Counted from the first letter of the stretch, positions 43,681-53,590 are shown. The stretch is 64,000 nucleotides of DNA from Xylophilus rhododendri (GCF_009906855.1 NZ_CP047650.1:2976001-3040000); one strand, 5' to 3'. Notes: generated by a model from the sequence alone, not told the origin. Numbers and translations: made by a program.

Positions 43681-44622
43681 TTAGAAGCCGACGTCCACCG
43701 TGATGCTGTCCGTGTAGATTCCGGCGGCCGGCAGCGGCTGGTCGGTGTAGATGCGGGCGGTGTAGGGCATCAGCTGGTTGGTGGTGCCGTCGGGAATGCC
43801 CACCGCGTTGGCGCGTGCGCCGGCGGTCAGGCCCCAGACGGTGCTGTCGGGCTTGAAGATGTCGTACTGCAGGCGGTTGGTGCCGGAGGACATCTGGCGC
43901 CGGCCGGCCAGCGGGCTGCCGCCGGCCGACAGGCCCACGGTGTAGACCATGCCCTTGGTGCAGAGAAAACCCATGTTCTGGCTCACCACCGGAAAGGCGC
44001 TGAGCAGGGGCGCGCTGCCGAACTGGATGTCGGGCGCGTTGATCGCGCAGTCGTTGGTGACGGTGAGGGTGATCTGCAGGGTGCTCGGCACATTGGTGCC
44101 GCTGGCGGGCACGCCCACGCAGATATCGCCGAGGCCGATCACGCCCTCGCAGATGTTGGCGTAGGTCCACAGCACGGTCAGGGTGTCGGTGTAGATGCCC
44201 GCCGCGACATTGGCGCTGAGGCCGGTGGTGATGTTGAAGGGCACACGCGCCCCGTTGCTGCCGAGCAGCGAGACCAGATTCGCGCCGTTGGCGCTCACCA
44301 CCAGCTGGCCGGTGCTGTAGGGCGTGCCGCTGGCGGCCGTCACCGAATAGGGAATGCTGTCCGTACCGTTCTTCAGCGTGAGCCCGGTGGTGGCGCCGGA
44401 GATGCTGGCGCTCAGCACCGGATTGCCGTTGCCCAGGGCCAGCACCACGCCGTTGCAGCGCAGCTCGGTGACCGCCGTGCCGGTGCGCACCGGCCCGCTG
44501 CGCACCACGAAGGAGGAGACGCTGCCCAGCGCGTTGCCCGAAGTGACGAAGCTGCAGCCCCAGGCCGCGCCGCCCGCCAGGCAGGCCAGCAGCACCAGCA
44601 GGCGGGCGAGGCAGCGCCTCAT
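43681..44622 (-). CDS. two-domain spore coat U/CsuE-like pilus tip protein
   Basis: A 313-residue secreted protein with a signal peptide (about 1-22, ending GAAWG) and two spore-coat-U-like beta domains: about 23-165 (SFVTSGNALGSVSS ... GIYTDTLTVLWTY) and about 175-313 (TLQITLTVTNDCAINAPDIQFGS ... GIYTDSITVDVGF). The tandem layout matches CsuE, the tip adhesin of archaic chaperone-usher pili. It overlaps the usher stop by four bases. The final strand VDVGF is the expected donor-type strand end. Confidence 0.85.
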   Translation of the reverse strand: MRRCLARLLVLLACLAGGAAWGCSFVTSGNALGSVSSFVVRSGPVRTGTAVTELRCNGVVLALGNGNPVLSASISGATTGLTLKNGTDSIPYSVTAASGTPYSTGQLVVSANGANLVSLLGSNGARVPFNITTGLSANVAAGIYTDTLTVLWTYANICEGVIGLGDICVGVPASGTNVPSTLQITLTVTNDCAINAPDIQFGSAPLLSAFPVVSQNMGFLCTKGMVYTVGLSAGGSPLAGRRQMSSGTNRLQYDIFKPDSTVWGLTAGARANAVGIPDGTTNQLMPYTARIYTDQPLPAAGIYTDSITVDVGF

Positions 44623-46973
44623 GGCGGCGGCTCCCCGGCACTGCATTGCAGCTCGCGTCGTCCCTGGCGGTATTGGGCAGCCTCGAAACGCACATGGCAG
44701 GGGCCGCTGCCGGTCCGCATCAGCAGGGTGTTGAAGGGCAGCAGCTCCGGCAGGAAGACCACGCCGTCCCAGCCGACGACCGTGTCGAGATTCGCCTCCA
44801 CATGGCGCAGCGGCGTGCCGGCGCGCAGCGGGGCGCCGTCCACGCCCACCAGGAAAAGCGTGGCCGATTCCACCGTGCGCACCGGCAGCTCCATCACGGC
44901 GCCGGTGCCGCCGCGCACGGCCATGCCGCGCTGGGGTGTCTGCACCTGCACGTCGGGCGGCAGGTCGAGCATCTCGATCGCGTACTGGCCTTCGAGGTAA
45001 CCGGGTACCTGCGGCACGAGGAGATAGCCGTCGCGGTCGGTGGTGCCGATGAGCTGCTGGTCGTAGCGCACCGGCACGCCCTCGCGGCCGGTGGAGACCA
45101 GGGCGAAGGCATCGGTGACCCGGTTGGTGGCGAAGGCCCGGCCGTCCAGGTAGCCGAGCGAGCCGCTGGCGCCGGCCCAGCGCGAGACCTGGCCGCCGCT
45201 GCCGTAGACGCCGCCCTGCAGCAGCATCCGCCGGTCGCGGTACTGCAGGGCGGCCTGGGTGTAGTCGCCGTTGTGCTGCTCGGCGAGCGAATGGGAGATG
45301 TTCCAGCCGAAGCCGCCGTCGGACGGGATGTCCTGCTGGTACTGGGCCTGCAGGCGCTGCTGGTCGCCGCTCTTGACGGCGGCCAGGTTGGCGCTGGCGT
45401 TGCGGCCCAGGGTGTAGGTGAGCTGCAGCCGCACCTGGGTCTCGCCGGTCTCGATGGTGCGGCCGGCCGAGACCGACAGGAAGGCGGTATTGCTGATCGG
45501 GCGGGTGTAGCTGGCATAGACCACGCGGCTGCGGGCGTTGTCCGGCGACAGGGTGCTGCCGCCGCCGCGCAGGTCCACCATGCCGGCGCTGATCGCGCCC
45601 ACGCCCAGCGTCATGTTGGCGCTGATCTGGCGCTGGCGGCGGTAGAGGCGATAGCCGTCGTTGGCATAACTCGCGGCGTCGCCGTAGCCGGCCTGGCGGT
45701 TGATCTGCTGCAGGCTGACACCGCCGCTCTGGGTGTTGTATTGGTAGCCCATGCTGGTCTGCCAGCCGCTGCCGGTGGTGGGTGTGCTGCCGCGCGACAG
45801 CGATGCGGCCAGGGTGCCGAAATAGCCCGGCTGCAGCACGGCGCCCAGGCCCGCCACCGACAGGCCACGGCCGGCCTGGCCCTGGGCCTCCAGCGTGAGT
45901 TTGTCGCTCCAGCCGCGCCGGACCACACCGGCGGCCAGCGGCGCGCCGTAGTCGAAGCTGCGCAGGCCGTAGTTGCGGCGCAGCGCGCCGATCGACACCG
46001 AGTAGTCGGTGAGCCCCGGCCGCAGCAAAGTGGTGCTGACGTAGAAGGGCAGGTTGGTCGAGACCTGGCGGCCCAGCGCGTCGGTGGTCACCACCGTGGC
46101 CGCGCCGGCGCCGCTCACATACGGCAGCTCGTTGAAGACGAAGGGCCCGGGATCGATGTTGCGGCTGGCCGTGCGGTAGCCGTTGACGAACAGGTCCACC
46201 GCCGAGGGCACGGCGGCCTGGCCAGCGAACTGCGGCAGCGGGTAGCTCACCAGGTCCGGCCGCAGTCCGAAATTGCGCGACCACTGCACCCCGCCCAAAC
46301 GCACCGCGCTGCTCCAGGGCAGGGCGCCGAGCACCACGTCGCCGATGCTGCGTTCGGCCGCGCCTTCGGTGTCGGGTGTGGTCCAGCGGCTGTCGTAGCG
46401 CAGATAGGCCGGGCCGCTCCAGCCGCCGCGCCGCAGGATGCCGGTGTGGCTGAACACGCCGGTGGGGCTGAAGTAGCGCGCCTCGGTCCAGGCCGAGTTC
46501 ATCGAGACGCCCTGGCTCTGGGTGCTGTAGAGGTCGTAGTTCAGCAGCAGGCCGGTGCCGGCGACCGCCTGCACCCGCCGGCGCAGGCCGCTGCCGGGCA
46601 GGCTCTGCTCGGGCAGCCATTCGGGCGGCACGCTCAGCAGCAGGCGCTGGCCGAGGCTGTCGTATTCGGTGGAGACGCCGGGCAGGCTGTCCACCGCCAC
46701 GCGCTGGGCCGCCGCCGCCTGGCGCAGCACGTAGAGGCGCCGCAGGATGGCGGCATCCACCTCGTAGTGGGGGCCGCGCTGCGTCACCTCGACCACCTCG
46801 CCGCTGGAGCGGCCGTTGACGACCAGCTCCAGGAACAGCGGCACCGGCGCGCCCGCCTCGGCTTGCTGGGCCGCGGGCGGCACGCCGGCCGAGAGCTGGC
46901 GCGGCAGCCACAGGCAGACGGCCAGCACCGGCACGACATGGCGGCGGCGTCGTGCACCTTCAGCCCGCGGCAC
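44619..46973 (-). CDS. outer-membrane fimbrial usher (archaic/CsuD-like)
   Basis: A 784-residue usher that exports and assembles pilus subunits. Residues 1-30 form an export signal after an Arg-rich start (ARRRRHVVPVLAVCLW). Usher features include VNGRSSGEVVEV, NYDLYSTQSQGVSMNSAW, DLFVNGYRTASRNIDPGPFVFNELPY (plug/anchor region) and repeated beta-barrel strands, ending with a carboxypeptidase-like domain. The GTG at 46973 overlaps the chaperone end by 14 bases. Length is typical for the archaic class. Confidence 0.92.
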   Translation of the reverse strand: MPRAEGARRRRHVVPVLAVCLWLPRQLSAGVPPAAQQAEAGAPVPLFLELVVNGRSSGEVVEVTQRGPHYEVDAAILRRLYVLRQAAAAQRVAVDSLPGVSTEYDSLGQRLLLSVPPEWLPEQSLPGSGLRRRVQAVAGTGLLLNYDLYSTQSQGVSMNSAWTEARYFSPTGVFSHTGILRRGGWSGPAYLRYDSRWTTPDTEGAAERSIGDVVLGALPWSSAVRLGGVQWSRNFGLRPDLVSYPLPQFAGQAAVPSAVDLFVNGYRTASRNIDPGPFVFNELPYVSGAGAATVVTTDALGRQVSTNLPFYVSTTLLRPGLTDYSVSIGALRRNYGLRSFDYGAPLAAGVVRRGWSDKLTLEAQGQAGRGLSVAGLGAVLQPGYFGTLAASLSRGSTPTTGSGWQTSMGYQYNTQSGGVSLQQINRQAGYGDAASYANDGYRLYRRQRQISANMTLGVGAISAGMVDLRGGGSTLSPDNARSRVVYASYTRPISNTAFLSVSAGRTIETGETQVRLQLTYTLGRNASANLAAVKSGDQQRLQAQYQQDIPSDGGFGWNISHSLAEQHNGDYTQAALQYRDRRMLLQGGVYGSGGQVSRWAGASGSLGYLDGRAFATNRVTDAFALVSTGREGVPVRYDQQLIGTTDRDGYLLVPQVPGYLEGQYAIEMLDLPPDVQVQTPQRGMAVRGGTGAVMELPVRTVESATLFLVGVDGAPLRAGTPLRHVEANLDTVVGWDGVVFLPELLPFNTLLMRTGSGPCHVRFEAAQYRQGRRELQCSAGEPPP

Positions 46974-47769
46974 GTCGGATGTCGGCGGGGCGCCCGTTGA
47001 TCTGCACCCGCAGCGCGGCCTTGGGCGGGATCGCCTGGGCGATGGGAAAACGCATGCGCGCGCCGGCCAGCACGTAGCCGAGCAGGCCGGGGTTGATCAC
47101 CTGGCTGCGGCCATCCGGGCTGCTCCATTCCACGGCCGTCACCCGGGCGTGCGCGGCGCCGCTGTTGTCCAGCACCAGGACCGGCTTGCCGTCCTGCTGC
47201 ATGCTGTCCCAGGACAGGGCGGGCTGCAGCGCGTCGCGGTCCGGTCCGCCCAGGCCGTCGCGGGTGCGCGAGAGCGGCGGCAGGGCGCCGGCGCCGTAGA
47301 TGAAGAGCGGCACGGCGTAGCGCAGTTGCAGCTTGACCGAGGCGCCGGCGCGCTGGTCGGCCTCGGCCTGTTCGGGCGTGGGCAGCTCGTCGATGAACAC
47401 GCGGTAGGGCTGCTCCACCCCGGGCGTGGCCGGCCGGGTGGCGATCAGCCGCACCAGCTGCCGGCCGCCGGGCGCGATGGTGGCGATCGGCGGGCTGGGC
47501 AGCACGCCCTGCTGGGGCTCGTAGCGGTCCTCGCCGCCGTCCTGGCGCCAGTCGAAGATGCGTACCTGCAGCGTGGCGCGGGCCCCGCCCTGGTTCTCCA
47601 GCCAGAGCGCGGCGGCCTGCTGGCCGGCGGGGATGATCGGGTCGATCGGCCAGATCAGCAGCGGCGTGCCGGCCCGCGCCGCTGTCAGGCCCAGGCCCGG
47701 CAGCAGCGACACGGCCAGGCCACGCGCCAGCAGCTGGCGACGGGCATCGGAGCGCGGCGGGATCTTCAC
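46960..47769 (-). CDS. periplasmic fimbrial chaperone (PapD/CsuC-like)
   Basis: A 269-residue two-Ig-domain chaperone with a signal (about 1-33, SLLPGLGLTAARA). Motifs: IWPIDPIIPAGQQAAALWLENQGG (G1-like start), RQLVRLIATRPATPGVEQPYRVFIDELP (edge strand), YAVPLFIYG. It folds pilins by donor-strand complementation before handing them to the usher. The GTG start overlaps the upstream subunit gene stop (GTGA). Confidence 0.9.
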   Translation of the reverse strand: MKIPPRSDARRQLLARGLAVSLLPGLGLTAARAGTPLLIWPIDPIIPAGQQAAALWLENQGGARATLQVRIFDWRQDGGEDRYEPQQGVLPSPPIATIAPGGRQLVRLIATRPATPGVEQPYRVFIDELPTPEQAEADQRAGASVKLQLRYAVPLFIYGAGALPPLSRTRDGLGGPDRDALQPALSWDSMQQDGKPVLVLDNSGAAHARVTAVEWSSPDGRSQVINPGLLGYVLAGARMRFPIAQAIPPKAALRVQINGRPADIRRAAG

Positions 47770-48323
47770 CAGGTCAAGGTCACCTGGACCGTGTCGGAAT
47801 ACAGGCCCGCCGGCAGCCCCACGCCCGGCAGCAGCAGGCTGCCCTGCAGCGGCAGGGCCTGGGCGGCGGTGCCCAGCGCCAGGCCGATCTGCGTGCCGGG
47901 CAGCACCGGCTGGTTGCCGCCGACCGTGGTGGAGATCGAATAGGGCACGAAGGCCCCGCTGCCGTTGGCCAGGCGGCGCTGCACGCCCACGGCATGCAGG
48001 CCGGCGTCGATGCTCAGCTGCGCGGTGGTGCCGGCGGTGCAGACCAGCAGCGCCTGGCTGCCGCCGGAGGGGCCGAGCGCCGAGGTCTTCAGGCCGGTGT
48101 TCAGCGCCGAAAAGCTGCCGAAATTGATCGCGCCGAACACCAGTCCGCTGGTCTGGCCGATGTTGCCCGAGACCACGCAGCCGTTCTGCACCGTGGCGCC
48201 CACGCTGAAGCTGGGCGAGGGCGTGATGGTTGCCGCCGGCGCGCTGCCCGATGCGGCGGCCAGCGCCAGCCCCGGCCCGAGGCCGATGGCCGCGAGGCGG
48301 CGCAGCAGGGGGGACGGCGGCAT
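47766..48323 (-). CDS. spore coat U-domain pilin subunit (CsuA/B-like)
   Basis: A 185-residue exported subunit: signal peptide about 1-30, then one SCPU domain with NGCVVSGNIGQTSGLVFGAINFGSFSA and a C-terminal LPAGLYSDTVQVTLTW. The closing Y-S-D-T-V-x-V-T-L-x-W/F strand is the family signature. It lies 8 bases after the first subunit gene and overlaps the chaperone start by four. Confidence 0.88.
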   Translation of the reverse strand: MPPSPLLRRLAAIGLGPGLALAAASGSAPAATITPSPSFSVGATVQNGCVVSGNIGQTSGLVFGAINFGSFSALNTGLKTSALGPSGGSQALLVCTAGTTAQLSIDAGLHAVGVQRRLANGSGAFVPYSISTTVGGNQPVLPGTQIGLALGTAAQALPLQGSLLLPGVGLPAGLYSDTVQVTLTW

Positions 48324-48331
48324 CGGTCTGG

Positions 48332-48928
48332 TCAGAAGGTGAGCGTCACCGTCAGGGTGTCGGAGTAGGTGCCCGAGGGCAGGGCGGCGGCGCTGGTCTT
48401 GTTGACCTGGCCGAAGATCGGCAGGTTGATCGCCGCGCCGTTGGCGGGAATCGCGAAGCCGCTCAGCGCCGTGCCCACCGGATAGGCCACGGTGCGGCCG
48501 GCATCCTGGTAGATCTCGTAGGGGATGTAGGCGGTGCCGTTCTTCATGGCACGGCTGCCCACGCCCACGGAGGTGCCCTGGCCGGCGTTGCTGCCGCCGT
48601 CGATGGTGATGGACAGCCCGCTCACGTCGGGCGAGCACAGCACCTGGGTGGACCCGCCGCCGCTGGCGCCGCCGACCGGGATGGCGGTCAGGGTGCCGGT
48701 GAAGGTGCTGGGCTGGGAGGTGAAGCTGAGTGTGCCCAGGTTGATGCCGCTGCTCGAACCCGGCACGCCGACGACGATGCAGCTGGCCGTCAGGGTCAGC
48801 GTTGCGTTGAGCGTGCCGCTGAGGGTGGCCGTCTGGCCGTTGACCGCCAGCAGGGCCAGTCCCAGCGCAGCCGCCATGCCGCGCAGCCAACGCCAGTCGC
48901 CGCCGCTGCCTTGTTTGTCGAAAGCCAT
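48332..48928 (-). CDS. spore coat U-domain pilin subunit (CsuA/B-like), first gene of pilus operon
   Basis: A 198-residue exported subunit with an N-terminal charged start and signal region (about 15-35, MAAALGLALLAVNGQTA). The SCPU domain shows ASCIVVGVPGSSSGINLGTLSFTS and ends SGTYSDTLTVTLTF. Two single-domain subunits, chaperone, usher and two-domain tip make a complete archaic pilus operon; the major subunit is probably one of these two. Upstream, 48929-49065 should hold the promoter; I see no strong consensus. Confidence 0.88.
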   Translation of the reverse strand: MAFDKQGSGGDWRWLRGMAAALGLALLAVNGQTATLSGTLNATLTLTASCIVVGVPGSSSGINLGTLSFTSQPSTFTGTLTAIPVGGASGGGSTQVLCSPDVSGLSITIDGGSNAGQGTSVGVGSRAMKNGTAYIPYEIYQDAGRTVAYPVGTALSGFAIPANGAAINLPIFGQVNKTSAAALPSGTYSDTLTVTLTF

Positions 48929-49065
48929 CTGTGCCCCTTGGATGCCGTGAAGTCAGGTGATCGCGGACTACGCGATGGTCGCGCGTCCAGTCTAGACTTC
49001 TTTATCGCACCGAGGGGCGGTTTACTTAAGGATTGTTACGAAGGGCGCGGGAAAATCCCGGGTTC

Positions 49066-49635
49066 TCAAGCCGCGCGGAAAGGCCGGCTGAGGTAGCGTG
49101 AGCCGGCTTCGCCGAAGCGCCAGGGCATGTCGATGGCACGGCTGATGCCGATGCGCGGGCCGGTCAGCAGCACCACTTGCTCGTCGTGCCGGCGCGGCAG
49201 CAGCTCGAAGGGCGGCGCGTCCAGGGCCAGGCCGTCGAGGCGGCGGTCGATGGCCAGCGCCTGGCCGATGCGGCCCGGGCCGGCGCAGAAGAGGCGGATG
49301 TCCTCCAGGCCGCGGCGTTCCCGCATGCGGTCCAGGCCCTGGGTGGGTTCGATGGCGCGGATCAGCACCCCAGCGCCATGGCCCGCCTCGCGGCAGACGA
49401 CATTCAGGCACCAGTGGATGCCGTAGGAGCGGTAGACGTAGGCATGGCCGGGCGGCCCGAACATGGCCCGGTTGCGCTCTGTCGGCCCGGCATGGCTGTG
49501 CGATGCGGCGTCGTCGCGGTCATAGGCCTCGGTCTCGACGATGCGGCCGCCCACGCCGTCGACCAGCAGGGTCACGCCGATCAGCGCGGCGGCGACGATC
49601 TCGGCCGGCCGGTCGAAATCGACGCCCGCGATCAC
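49066..49635 (-). CDS. mpg: 3-methyladenine DNA glycosylase (AAG/MPG family)
   Basis: A 189-residue base-excision enzyme that removes alkylated purines. Seen motifs: [18 protein letters not shown] (catalytic Glu region), [39 protein letters not shown] and [14 protein letters not shown]. The GTG start at 49635 overlaps the iclR stop (GTGA), so translation is probably coupled although the functions differ. Length fits the bacterial family. Confidence 0.94.
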   Translation of the reverse strand: MIAGVDFDRPAEIVAAALIGVTLLVDGVGGRIVETEAYDRDDAASHSHAGPTERNRAMFGPPGHAYVYRSYGIHWCLNVVCREAGHGAGVLIRAIEPTQGLDRMRERRGLEDIRLFCAGPGRIGQALAIDRRLDGLALDAPPFELLPRRHDEQVVLLTGPRIGISRAIDMPWRFGEAGSRYLSRPFRAA

Positions 49636-50378
49636 GCGGCCTGCCCCGCTGCGGGATAACGCCCGCCCAGGCTCTTGGTGATGGCGCGGCCGGCGGCCTG
49701 CACCGGCGCGGCATGGGCGCGGTCCAGGCGTTCGGTGGGCATGGTCAGGGTGACGGCGCCGGCCAGGCCGCCATCGGCGCCGAAGACCGGCGCGGCCAGG
49801 CCGGCCAGCTCGGGAATGCGGTCGCCGATCAGCACCACGACCTGCTCGCGCAGGATGCGTGCGCCGATCGCCGCATCGCCTTCGCTGCCGGCGCCGTAGG
49901 CCTGCAGGATGCGGCCGCCGGCGCCGCGGTCCAGGGGCAGCAGGTCGCCGGGCTTCTGGTTGTCGCGCACCGGCCGGGGCGAATCGATGCGGTAGAGGCA
50001 CAGGCGCTGCGCGCCGTGAGGCACGTAATAGGCGGCGCTTTCGTGGGTGGCATCGACCAGCGCCTGCAGCGCCGGCATCACCGCGTCTTCCAGCGAGAAG
50101 GAGGCGGCGAACACCCGGTGCAGCCGCTCCACCTCGGCGCCCACCGTCCAGCGGCCATCGGGCAGGCGCTGCGCCAGGTGGGCATGGGCCAGCGAGGCCA
50201 GCATGCGCAGCACCGTGCTCTTGCTGATGCGGCTGCGGGCGGCGAGTTCGGCCAGGCTCAGCACCGGCTGGGCGGCGCTGAAGCAGGCCAGCAGCGAAAG
50301 GGCGCGGTCCAGCGTGGCGATGCCGCCCTCGGCGGCGTTCTGGTCGGCTAGCGCGGGGACGGCGGGGCGTTTGGGCAT
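49632..50378 (-). CDS. IclR-family transcriptional regulator
   Basis: A 248-residue regulator with a winged helix (about 18-75, [43 protein letters not shown]) and a GAF-like effector domain ([48 protein letters not shown]). The ATG at 50378 ([10 protein letters not shown]) was preferred; an in-frame ATG at 50438 would add 20 residues and start next to the operator. It is divergent from the Bug receptor, CoA-transferase and lyase operon. Confidence 0.9.
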   Translation of the reverse strand: MPKRPAVPALADQNAAEGGIATLDRALSLLACFSAAQPVLSLAELAARSRISKSTVLRMLASLAHAHLAQRLPDGRWTVGAEVERLHRVFAASFSLEDAVMPALQALVDATHESAAYYVPHGAQRLCLYRIDSPRPVRDNQKPGDLLPLDRGAGGRILQAYGAGSEGDAAIGARILREQVVVLIGDRIPELAGLAAPVFGADGGLAGAVTLTMPTERLDRAHAAPVQAAGRAITKSLGGRYPAAGQAA

Positions 50379-50441
50379 GAAGGCGGAATACGGATTGGAA
50401 GCGCGGTGAAAGCCGATATTTTGCGGGGCGAACCGCATCGT

Positions 50442-50462
50442 AGATAGAATTGCGTTCTATCT
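50442..50462. promoter_or_regulatory. IclR operator candidate: perfect 8-bp inverted repeat
   Basis: AGATAGAA (50442-50449) and TTCTATCT (50455-50462) are exact inverted repeats around TTGCG. The site lies between divergent iclR and the Bug receptor gene, 24 bases before the receptor ATG. Confidence 0.72.
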
Positions 50463-50485
50463 TTGCAAGCAATCGAGACACGACC

Positions 50486-51466
50486 ATGCCCATTTCCCGA
50501 CTTCGTCCCCTCACCCGCCGCGCCCTGGGCGCCGTCCTGCTGCTGGCCGCCGCCGCGGCGAACGCGCAGTCGGGTTTCCCGAACCAGCCGATCCGCCTGG
50601 TCGTGCCCTTCCCGCCCGCCGGCGGCACCGACACGCTCACCCGCCTGGTGATGAACGAGGTCACCCAGGCCACGCAGTGGAACTTCGTGATCGACAACCG
50701 CCCGGGCGCAGGCGGCAACATCGGCCTGGACATGGTCGCCAAGGCCAAGAACGACGGCTACACGCTCGGCAGCGGCCAGACCGCCAACCTGGCGATCAAC
50801 CCCAGCCTGTATTCCAAGCTGCCCTTCGATCCGCTGAAGGATTTCGCCCCGGTGGCCCTGCTGGCCTCCCAGCCGGTGGTGATCGTGGTGCGCGCCGATT
50901 CGCCGCTGAAGAACGTGGCCGACCTCAAGGCCAAGGCGCTGAAGGACGCGGTCAACATGGCCTCGCCCGGCACCGGCACCGTCGGCCACATCGCCGGCGA
51001 GATGTTCGCGCGCCGCGCCGGCATCAAGTTCACCCATGTGCCCTACAAGGGCGCCGGCCCGGCGATCACCGACCTGATCGGCGGCGTGACCGACATCTAC
51101 ATCGCCACCCCGCCCAGCGTCATCCAGATGATCAAGGCCGGCAAGCTGCGCGCCCTGGCCGTGACCTCGGCCGCGCGTATCCCGGCCCTGGCTGACGTGC
51201 CGACCGTGGCCGAGTCCGGCTACTCGGGCTTCGTCGCCGAGGACTGGAAGGCCCTGGTCGCGCCCGCCGGCACGCCCGAGGCGGTGATCCACCAGCTCAA
51301 CGTGGCCGTGAACGCCGCGCTGAAGAAGCCCGCCTTCATCACCCGCATGCAGGAAGAAGGCACCACCGCCCGCGGCGGCAGCCCGGCCGAGCTGGGCGCC
51401 TTCATCAAGACCGAGAACCAGCGCTGGGGCGCGGCCGTGAAGGCTTCCGGCGCCAAGGCAGACTAA
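50486..51466 (+). CDS. Bug-family periplasmic receptor (TctC-like)
   Basis: A 326-residue solute-binding protein with a signal peptide (about 1-28, [11 protein letters not shown]) and Bug motifs [48 protein letters not shown] and [18 protein letters not shown]. The ATG at 50486 gives the signal peptide directly. Downstream enzymes (CoA-transferase, citryl-CoA lyase-like) suggest a tricarboxylate or citramalate-like ligand. Confidence 0.94.
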   Translation: MPISRLRPLTRRALGAVLLLAAAAANAQSGFPNQPIRLVVPFPPAGGTDTLTRLVMNEVTQATQWNFVIDNRPGAGGNIGLDMVAKAKNDGYTLGSGQTANLAINPSLYSKLPFDPLKDFAPVALLASQPVVIVVRADSPLKNVADLKAKALKDAVNMASPGTGTVGHIAGEMFARRAGIKFTHVPYKGAGPAITDLIGGVTDIYIATPPSVIQMIKAGKLRALAVTSAARIPALADVPTVAESGYSGFVAEDWKALVAPAGTPEAVIHQLNVAVNAALKKPAFITRMQEEGTTARGGSPAELGAFIKTENQRWGAAVKASGAKAD

Positions 51467-51470
51467 GGGC

Positions 51471-52694
51471 ATGACGACTGCATCTCCCCGCACCCCCACC
51501 CGGCCGCTGAAGGGCGTCCGGGTGCTGGACCTGACCAATGTGCTGGCCGGTCCCTTCGCCTGCCACCAGCTGGCCCACATGGGCGCCGACGTGATCAAGG
51601 TGGAAGCCCGCATTGGCGGCGACCTGGCACGCCAGCTCGGCGCCGACGCGGCGCTGAACAAGGCCTACATGGGCGCCTCCTTCCTGGCGCAGAACCCGGG
51701 CAAGCGCTCCATCACGCTGGACCTGAAGCAGGCGCGCGGCAAGGAGATCTTCCAGCGCCTGGTGGCCAGCGCCGACGTGCTGGTGGAGAACTTCCGCCCC
51801 GGCGTGATGCAGCGCCTGGGCCTGGGCTACGAGACCCTGCTGGCGTCGCAGCCCAAGCTGATTTATTGCGCCATCTCCGGTTTCGGCCAGGACGGCCCGC
51901 TGCGCGACCTGCCGGCCTATGACCAGATCATCCAGGGCATGTCCGGGATGATGAGCATCACCGGCGCACCCGAGAACGCGCCCTACCGCGTCGGCTACCC
52001 GGTGGCCGACACCATCGGCGGGCTGACCGCCGCGATGGCGGTGGCCGGAGCCCTGGCCGACAAGCAGCGCACCGGCGGCAGCTTCATCGACGTGTCCATG
52101 CTCGAAGCGGCGATGGCGACGATGGGCTGGGCCGTGTCCAACCACCTGGTGGCCGGGCGCGAGCCCAAGCCCATGGGCAACGACAACGTCACCGCCAGCC
52201 CCTCGGGCAGCTTCGCCACCGGCGAGGGCCTGCTCAACATCGCGGCCAACAAGCAGGAGCAGTTCGAGGCCGTCTGCCGCGTGGTCGGCCGGCCGGAACT
52301 GGCCACCGACCCCCGCTTCGCCGAACGCCAGGGCCGCCTGGCGCACCGCGCCGAACTCAAGGCCGAGCTGGAAGCGGCCATGGCCAGCGATTCGGCCGAG
52401 CGCTGGTGGAAACGCTTCAACGAAGCCGGCGTGCCGGCCGGCCCGGTCTACACCGTGCCGCAGGCGCTGGAGCATCCGCAGATCGCCGGGCGCGGCCTGG
52501 TCGCGCAGTTCGACAAGGTGCCCGGCGTCGGCCGCGACGTGCGGGTGATGCGCACCGGCTTCAAGCTCGACGGCCAGGCGCCGACGGTGGATGCACCGCC
52601 GCCGATGCTGGGCCAGCACAACGACGACATCCTGGGCGAACTCGGCTATGGCGCCGACGACATCGCCACCTTCAAGAGCGAGAAGATCGTATGA
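51471..52694 (+). CDS. family III CoA-transferase (CaiB/BaiF type)
   Basis: A 407-residue enzyme that moves CoA between carboxylic acids. Motifs: GVRVLDLTNVLAGPFACHQLAHMGADVIKVE (N-terminus), ENFRPGVMQRLGLGYETL, and the catalytic Asp in DLPAYDQIIQGMSGMM. It follows the Bug gene by four bases and overlaps the next gene by four (ATGA). Probably activates the imported acid for the lyase. Confidence 0.93.
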   Translation: MTTASPRTPTRPLKGVRVLDLTNVLAGPFACHQLAHMGADVIKVEARIGGDLARQLGADAALNKAYMGASFLAQNPGKRSITLDLKQARGKEIFQRLVASADVLVENFRPGVMQRLGLGYETLLASQPKLIYCAISGFGQDGPLRDLPAYDQIIQGMSGMMSITGAPENAPYRVGYPVADTIGGLTAAMAVAGALADKQRTGGSFIDVSMLEAAMATMGWAVSNHLVAGREPKPMGNDNVTASPSGSFATGEGLLNIAANKQEQFEAVCRVVGRPELATDPRFAERQGRLAHRAELKAELEAAMASDSAERWWKRFNEAGVPAGPVYTVPQALEHPQIAGRGLVAQFDKVPGVGRDVRVMRTGFKLDGQAPTVDAPPPMLGQHNDDILGELGYGADDIATFKSEKIV

Positions 52695-53536
52695 GCGAAG
52701 CAAAAGACAAATCCGCCGACCTGCAGGCCGCCGAGAACTGGTGGGCCACCGACATCATCGACATGAGCCCGGGCGTGATCCGCTACCGCGGCTATCCCAT
52801 CCAGGAACTGATCTCCGGCGGCGTCGGCCTGGCCCAGATGATCTGGCTGATGACCCGCGGCGAGCTGCCCTCGCCCGCCCAGGCGCGGCTGCTGGACGCG
52901 GTGCTGATGTCGGCGGTGGACCACGGCCCGCAGGCGCCCAGCATCGCCATCGCCCGCATGGCCGCGACCTGCGGCGTGGGCCTGAACAACGCCATGGCCA
53001 GCGCGGTCAACGTGCTGGGCGACGTGCACGGCGGCGCGGGCGAGCAGGCGGTGGGCGTGTACCTGGACATCGCCGCGCGCATCGATGCCGGCGCCACGCA
53101 GGACGAGGCGGTGGAAGCCGGGCTCGACGCCTGCATCGCCGAATACGGCAAGTTCATCCCCGGCTTCGGCCACCGCTTCCACCCGGTCGATCCGCGCACC
53201 GCGCCGCTGCTGGCGCTGGTGGATGCGGCCGCCGGGCGGGGCGAGGTCTCCGGCCGCTACGCCGTCATCGGCCGCGCGGTGGAAGATGCCCTGGCGCGTC
53301 GCAAGGGCGGCCGGCGCATCCCGATGAACATCGACGGCGCCACGGCGGTGATCTATGCCGAGCTGGGTTTCCCGGCGCCGCTGGCGCGCGGCCTGTTCTG
53401 CCTGTCGCGCTCGGTCGGCATCCTGGCCCATGCCTGGGAGCAGACCCAGCAGGGCGGCCGCAACAAGGGTCCGCTGCCGCGCACGGTGATCCCGGCCTAT
53501 ACCGGGCAGCCGCAGCGCCCGGTGCCGCCGCAATAA
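52691..53536 (+). CDS. citryl-CoA lyase-like protein (citrate synthase fold)
   Basis: A 281-residue protein shorter than citrate synthase (about 430). It keeps the citrate-synthase C-terminal-like core: LGDVHGGAGEQAVGVY, FIPGFGHRFHPVDPR (catalytic His), and AVIYAELGFPAPLARGLFCLSRSVGILAHAWEQ. Similar short proteins cleave citryl-CoA or related acyl-CoAs to acetyl-CoA and an oxoacid. ATG overlaps the CoA-transferase stop. Substrate is inferred from the operon. Confidence 0.85.
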   Translation: MSEAKDKSADLQAAENWWATDIIDMSPGVIRYRGYPIQELISGGVGLAQMIWLMTRGELPSPAQARLLDAVLMSAVDHGPQAPSIAIARMAATCGVGLNNAMASAVNVLGDVHGGAGEQAVGVYLDIAARIDAGATQDEAVEAGLDACIAEYGKFIPGFGHRFHPVDPRTAPLLALVDAAAGRGEVSGRYAVIGRAVEDALARRKGGRRIPMNIDGATAVIYAELGFPAPLARGLFCLSRSVGILAHAWEQTQQGGRNKGPLPRTVIPAYTGQPQRPVPPQ

Positions 53537-53590
53537 ACCAGCCTCCCGCGTGCATTTCCTGCCATGAGCATGGGGATGCACAATCAAACG

